A DNA stretch of 64,000 bases, from positions 496,001-560,000 of the forward strand of contig JACKQL020000009.1 in NCBI GenBank assembly GCA_018296165.2, written 5' to 3'. The notes under the pieces are model-generated. The model saw nothing but the letters and a program-made list of their open reading frames with translations. It made no database searches and was not told the origin of the DNA. Source of the DNA: Termitomyces sp. T153. Lineage: Eukaryota > Basidiomycota > Agaricomycetes > Agaricales > Lyophyllaceae. Each line of letters begins with the position of its first letter. Position 1 is the stretch's first letter. Shown in pieces: positions 58,188-64,000 of the stretch. Made by a program: the position numbers and the translations under genes.

Positions 58188-58342
58188 ATTTGAATGTGCA
58201 ACTATAGCATTTGTACAAACATGGTAGTAACTATACTTAGCTCTGATCAGATTAGCAACTATCTAATCAGGCCCAATTAAGAAAGCATGATGACCTGATT
58301 TCACCTCATTTGGTTTTGGGCCTGATCAGGCATCAGGGAATT

Positions 58343-60075
58343 TTCTGACAAAGTCACAACACTTAGCATGTGAGGTCTAGCCCCAAGGTCTGGAACAGTG
58401 TAGCCTGTACATGGGATTTTAGTGACCATGAGACTTATGGATCATGAGCTGCATCATGTGGAGTCTGGACTTTGGATCTAGAATGACAAGGCCAAGACCT
58501 TTCTTAGCAATGATCACTAGCAACATTTCCTGGTGACAACACTGCCTCCTCTCTAAAAAGGGACTTATGGACAGCTGTGTGATTTCTTACTTATCATTTT
58601 TCTTGTCAAGCTTACAAACATACTTGAATGGCATCTACACTTCAAGTATTGACATTGGAAATGCTCTTTTCTTGTGATGGACAATTTTTATGCATCACAT
58701 TGACATTGCATACATATACTTGGTTACCAGACTGACATCTAGTATGTATCATAAACACTTTGGCAGATGCTATTGCTGGCAGTGACTAGTATTTCCTTTC
58801 CAAATACTATACCTACAAACAGTATAAATACTGCCTGTACATAGAGACAAAATAACAAACAGAGTACCATTCCCTCTCATTAGCTCTCAGCTTATCAGCT
58901 TCAGATCTCTTATTGCCCCTTTCTTTTGTCATCACCAACAACTTAGTGACAGTCTTGATGACCTTGACCTTGACTTAGTGTGGGTGCCAACTGCAGGTAC
59001 CCTTGGTGTTATTTTGGCTTAGTGATGCTAGCAACTACAGCTAGGTGACTACTTTGTGTTTGTCCCCCAGCCTACTTTAACTTCACTCATTTCTTGTTCC
59101 CAACTCCCCTTTTCTTAGCAACTCTTTTGCCTGTGTTCCTCTCCCCTTCTTTTACCCAGCAACCTTTTGTTACTGTTTAGCAAGTTAGGCTAGCAATAAC
59201 AACATTTTACACTTCACTCCTCATCCTCTTTACATCAACTAGCTCTTGCTTTCTGGGACAGTTACTGGCTTGGCCCTATTAACTTCCTATTGTTATCTAC
59301 TTGCTAGAGTTTGGGTCTTCCTTTTGGTTTCCTGCACAGCAGCTAGGTGGCATAGGAGCACATCATTTTGGAGCCCACCACAAGGGATATTTAGGTAACC
59401 ATTCCACTAGAAACTAGAGCTCAAGCAAAATGTTGCTTGGAAACTTTTAGCAAACTCCTGCTTCACTCTTTGTCAACTCCACAGGCCTCACCACCAGCTA
59501 CTCAATCCTGACCTCTTACTGACAAATTAGAGACTGCTAGGAACCTTCATGATGGTAGCAAAATTTTTGCTGACTTCCTAGGAGCCTTTGTAGAAAGCTT
59601 CCTTGATGCACCTCTATCACCACTAACCACTATCAACTCATCTATCTTCTTCCCAGAAGCACATTCTATTCCCTCTTCACCAACTAACCCTCAGAACCCC
59701 CTCCACTGCTAATACTGACAATTGCTAACATGAATAACAACTCTGCAGCTTGTTGTACTTGAATGCCTCTGCACAATGACACCACTGCACCTAAGTGGGA
59801 TGAGAGTTGCCCCAGGGAACTATCTCAGTACTTCAAAGAATTGGAATATCCCTTTGCTGACTGTGGTATTGCTGATGATACTCAGAAGAAGGAATATGTG
59901 GCTTGATATGTCTCCTACAACATGGCAGAAATGGCTTAGCTTACCAGAATTTGGCAACAACATCACTATTGGCAACAATGCACCTCAACCTTATACCTAT
60001 TAGGAATGGAAGGCAGCAGTGCTCAGGTTGTACTCTGGCACTGATGCTAGTGCTCATTATAATTTTGGTGATCTG
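58343..60075 (+). mobile_element. Decayed TE-A relative: 5' LTR and gag start
   Basis: The LTR, truncated at its left end, runs from AAGTCACAACACTTAGC (about 58350) to CATCA at 59365. The same primer-binding block follows, then a gag region similar to TE-A (RELSQYFKELEYPFADCGIA at about 59810) up to GGTGATCTG at about 60073. CG has become TG or CA throughout (TAGCAAC for TAGCGAC). The rest of the element is absent. Confidence 0.75.
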
Positions 60076-60129
60076 TTACTAAGTCATTGGTGATGATGAG
60101 AGAGAAAGAGAGAGCAATGAGAAATCTTT

Positions 60130-60580
60130 TGCTGGTAAGCATAGAGGGGTAACAGTACTCTGTTTGTTGTTTTATCTCTATGTACAGGCAGTATTTATAC
60201 TGTTTGTAGGTTAGTCACCACCAGTGACAGCATCTGCCAAAGTATTTATGATACATACTGAGTGTCAGTTGAGTAACCAAGTAAAAGCACACAAGGTTGA
60301 TATGATGTGTAAAAATTGTCAATCACAAGAAAAGAGCATTTCCAACATCAGTACCTGAAGTGTGGATGCTGTTCAAGTATGTTTGTAAGCTTGACAAGAA
60401 AAATGATAAGTCAGAAATCATATGACTGTCAATATATCCCTTTTTAGAGAGGAGGCAGTGTTGTTTCCAGGAAATATTGCTAAGAAAAGTCTTGGACTTG
60501 TCATTCTAGATCCAGAGTCCAGACTCCATGTAATGTGGCATGTGGTCCATAAGTCTCATGGTTGCTTGTGCTTATAGTCC
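60130..60580 (-). repeat. Inverted LTR fragment of the TE-A relative
   Basis: The reverse complement matches 58424-58910: CTATGTACAGGCAGTATTTATACTG faces its mirror near 58830, and AGTCCAGACTCCATG faces 58460. The arms are about 450 bp with a 1.2-kb loop. Confidence 0.75.
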
Positions 60581-60632
60581 TGTCATTTTTTATATCAGCA
60601 GACATAAGTCTTTACTATTATCTCAACTATAT

Positions 60633-61126
60633 TTTCTTCAGTCAAATCAAGCTTTTAACTTCATCCTTTCAGGAAGTAACATGAGAAGTGGTGATCACAT
60701 TCTAATAATCCCCTCTGTTACATCTTTGATATTCTACATTCAATGATGAAATCCAGACCAAACCTCACTTCATTTGGTTAGGTCTTCAATACTCTAACTC
60801 TTCCAAGTGATTTCTCATTAAATAGACAATTCTATGCCTTGTATACTTGAAAAGTTAGAATCATTGAGGAATCAAATTCTTCAGCCAAATAAAGCTTTTA
60901 ACTTCATTCTTTCAATAAGTAACATGAGAAGTGGTCATCATGTCCTAATAATCCCCTCTGTTGTTACATCATCGATATTCTACACTCAATGATCAAATCC
61001 AAACCAAACCTCACTTTATTTGGTTAGGTCTTCAATATTCTAACTCTTCCAAGTGATTTCTCATTCAATAGACAAGTCTATGCTTTATATACTTGAAAAG
61101 TCAAAATCATTGAGGAGTCAAAATCT
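60633..61126. repeat. Tandem duplication of a ~243-bp unit
   Basis: AAGCTTTTAACTTCAT occurs at 60649 and 60892; the shared block runs through AACATGAGAAGTGG, CCAAACCTCACTT and TCCAAGTGATTTCTCAT to ATACTTGAAAAGT. Identity is about 88% by eye. No coding potential. Confidence 0.8.
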
Positions 61127-61467
61127 CCTCCACCTTCTGTCCACTCATAGAGGTATGTATGTAGTGTGTACATTGACTGATGATCGGGAGTTGTCAGTGA
61201 GATATTCAGTGACACTAACAGTGGCAATTGAAGGTCAGTTTGATTTCTTATGCACATATAGTGTGCAAGGAGGCTCAACATGGCTTATGTCGGACCTGAT
61301 GAACCTAGGATATTCCCGTATGTTCTTCGTGAAAAGCGTCAGAAGGAAGTGGGAAGGAGACATCAAATGGCCGTGATTTTTCAGGGACAGTTTGCAGGTC
61401 GCTTTCGCAATGCAGAATGCACACAAAGAAGTGACGAAAAACAAAGCATGTGTACAACTCAGAGACT

Positions 61468-64000
61468 CTAGAACAAACCGAGAAGATCCTCCTGCTGTGT
61501 TGACTGCGAGTGTGACTGCTGCAGCGGTGGAGCTGGCGTCTGTGGTACCAGCACACTCTGCGTTACAGGAACGGACGACAAGTCTATCCCCAACCCAGAG
61601 TTTCCACTTCCAAAACCAAAGCTCGGCGCCGGTGTTGAAGCCGACATCCCACCGCCCCCTCCGCCAAAAATTGACATGAGGTCGTCCAAGGGGTTACTCG
61701 ACGTGCCTGCGAGCAAGTTTGCTGCGGCTGGCGTCTGGGCAAACACTTGTGTCGCTGCGAGACCAGAAGGCTCTCCATCAACTGCGGGTGCATCGTCGAA
61801 ATCCCTGTCACGTACGCTGTCAATTGCAAAAAAAGCGAATACACGCGCTTTGAAGCACATACAGTAGGTTCTCCGCTTGCTGTCCGGCGGCGACAGTTTG
61901 GAGTGCCTTCTTCGTCGAAAAACAATCATCCGCTCTGGAAGGACATCAGGTTCCACAAAGACGACAAGCAACGATACACACTCGTTTCCCTTCCGTATTG
62001 CATCAGCACCGATTCGTCCTCTCCCAATAAATGTTTCTTCCGGTTTATGGTATACACTAGCCAAGCTGAGATTTCGCCAAGCAGTTCTTCTAATAGCGCG
62101 GGTGAAACAGTGGTACGGGGTATTGAGATGGGTGGTCGGTGTGCCAGAACGACAGCCTGAGAGTATCTCAGCTGAGATCAACAGAGAGTTCAAAGTCCAA
62201 AGTCTGTATACAGACCTTTGCAGCGCCCGGATCCGTGGAGAGTAGTCGCCAATAGATGTAACTTCGATCTCGCACATCAGGAGAGTCACAATCCTTTGTG
62301 ACCGTCGTCAGCACACGCTGGACTATGCCTTGTGCGGAGTCTGGCTTCTTGAGGAAGAGTTTCACCACGGCTGTCAGTGTTTGAAGTTGCACCTGTCCAC
62401 TCAATGAGGAAAAGCGAAGCACATGAACAGCAAAGAACGCACAAGGTAGGATTCCTCAGTGAAAGAGTCAACGAATATGCCCAGTAGCTCATCGGCATTG
62501 TCAATCTTATTGGCATACTCGCCGATGATCCAGATAAGTGAAGCTTTCGCCTCAGGCTCATCAAGCTCATCGCGGTTACCACAAAGTGTAGGAATAACAC
62601 CTTCATATGTTGAGGGATATTTACGGAATATATCCTAGAGAGGAGTCAGCGCCTTAGTTCTATTAAATGAGAAGACAGACCTTCATGACAACAACGGTCT
62701 CTTGCACGACATAACTAACGCGAGTACTAATGAGTTCGAGAAGGACATTGACACTGCCGCCGAGCGGTGTGTCAATTTTCACAGCTGCTTGTCCGATGGC
62801 TTTGATGCTCTTCCGGACGAAGTCGACGTCCACTTCGGATGCATATCTAAGCGAAAGGCTCAGAATTGATTAGGAAAGAAGGGCAATCTTGGGTGTGCTC
62901 TTTCAGCTCGCTCAACAGCGCATCCACGTTCTTCTCATTTGCGAGCCGTACCATGATCTCCAACTTTTCAATCTTCACAGATAAAGGATCGTTGTATTTA
63001 CAGAAAAACACGCGCATCTCGTTCGAAAGGACATCAGGCTGTTTTTGGAGGAGATTAATGTTCCGCAGTGCAACCCATTGGACCTCTGGTGGCGAGGAGA
63101 GTAGGGTGACCGAAGGTGGAACCATTTTACGCATTAGTTGCTTGATAAGATCGTCCCTGCGCACACCGCGGATGTGAATCATGACAACCTTGACTGCGGC
63201 AAGTACCACGCTGCCGTTGGCGTGCTGGAGCTGCGGAACGACGCGTTCGCGTATGTGCTCGCTCTCCTTCTCGTCTTGCGCGATGTATCACGCCAAAGCA
63301 TTGAGTACAGCAACTCTTCCCCACTCTGAACATTCGTTTAACGCAATCAGAAGTTAGTTGAGTATGGAAGCAGTGATGGTGAAGATGGCAGGATCGGAAG
63401 ACGGTGTGGACAGCTGTGCAGTGGCAGCGTTATGGATATCGGTCAGTGCAGCTACGGTATTCGCGACAACCTTTCCATAGATGCCATGTCGATGTACGTT
63501 TTCTGTGAAATGACAAGACACTTATCATAGGGTTGCTATCCGCCATCATCTCGTGCAATTGATCCAAAAACCCGTTCTCAATCATCAACTCCGGCTTGAG
63601 GTCGTAGAGCTTTGCAACGCAAAGTGCCGCAGTCTTTCGTACATACGGGTTCTCGTCACGGAGGCACTTTTGCAGTGGACCACACAAATGGTCTATAATC
63701 TTCTCCGCACGAAGACAACCCATACTTCGTATCGGAAGAGCCCTTACGAGCGGATTTGGATCGTCCGTATCCTTGACAAAAGTATTGACAGCGAGAATAA
63801 CGAGTTCGGGCTGTGTCTTCGCGTGGCCAGCGAGCGAGCGAGTGGCGGAGTTATTGGGTGGTACTCGGAGTCGGTTTTATGAGGTAGAGATAAACGAGTT
63901 TCTTCTGTTCAAGGTCTTCCGTCTGCATATTCTTGAGAACGCCGGAAAAGAGACCGCTGACATCTTATACACGATAAAGGTATGCCCCAGGTTCCATGGC
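61468..64000 (-). pseudogene. Beta-adaptin (AP-1 type) gene, decayed, 5' end beyond window
   Basis: Clear beta-adaptin trunk: [117 protein letters not shown] and [16 protein letters not shown] Gly-rich hinge and a C-terminal DLLGLF box follow, as in fungal AP-1 beta, which lacks an ear. In family genes this subunit builds clathrin coats at trans-Golgi and endosomes. Damage: in-frame stops at 63354-63356 (TAA) and 63288-63290 (TGA, expected Arg), a donor GTAAGT changed to ATAAGT after SNPM (~63533), a stop-containing insert or unspliceable intron near 63845-63890, a lost Leu codon in the INLLQ segment, and a frameshift before LASVYHKP. Later introns keep GT..AG. Confidence 0.75.

Noticed and set aside
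1..64000. CRISPR arrays, rRNA genes, telomere repeats and bacterial operons
   Set aside because: None seen; introns, LTR elements and protein families are those of a fungal nuclear genome.

Overview
The window looks like a piece of a mushroom-forming basidiomycete (Agaricomycete) genome. The signs are short introns of about 45-60 bp with GT..AG ends, MYND/DUF4470 genes, an A-T-R type NRPS-like reductase, and large chromodomain Ty3 elements. About three quarters of it is transposon sequence. Host sequence survives in three islands: 1.9-9.4 kb (a MYND/DUF4470 gene, a broken second copy of it, and an intact six-exon NRPS-like carboxylate reductase), 47.1-52.7 kb (a third MYND/DUF4470 copy, a flavin-reductase-like gene and a damaged gene of unknown function), and 61.5-64.0 kb (a decayed beta-adaptin gene running off the right edge). 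A DIRS-like gag ORF lies at the left edge, and a DIRS-like RT/RNase H/tyrosine recombinase relic at 11.3-12.9 kb.

The centre is a nested stack of retrotransposons. An old CpG-poor Ty3 gag on the minus strand (18.31-18.81 and 41.64-41.93 kb) is split by a large Ty3 chromovirus, called G2 here (18818-41635, 5-bp target duplication CTCTC). The 5' LTR of G2 is split by a younger Ty3 element, called TE-A (19304-30464, two 1049-bp LTRs, duplication CCGT). The 3' part of G2 holds a partial or solo LTR of the TE-A family. Around this stack are CpG-depleted wrecks: a Ty3 at 14.4-18.3 kb, a copia element at 42.1-44.75 kb, a Ty3 5' end at 44.76-45.8 kb, a chimeric Ty3 at 53.3-57.35 kb with a fresh solo G2-type LTR inside it, and a decayed TE-A relative with an inverted LTR at 58.3-60.6 kb.

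The most interesting signal is in TE-A. Between integrase and the 3' LTR it carries a fully open antisense gene of six exons. All five introns (49-59 bp) fall in phase 0, and the predicted 581-aa protein has a cysteine pattern like a Zn2Cys6 cluster. The sense gag-pol of the same copy has three in-frame stops and a frameshift. The whole element, on both strands and in coding and non-coding parts, is saturated with the 7-mer TAGCGAC/GTCGCTA: about 34 copies by hand count against about 1.4 expected. G2, from a different Ty3 lineage, has an antisense gene in the same slot with a related double CX2CX6C cluster, now broken. An element-encoded DNA-binding protein plus a self-tagging motif would resemble the VANC anti-silencing system of plant VANDAL transposons. 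That reading is inference.

Exon boundaries were set by hand from splice signals and frame continuity. No homology search was possible.
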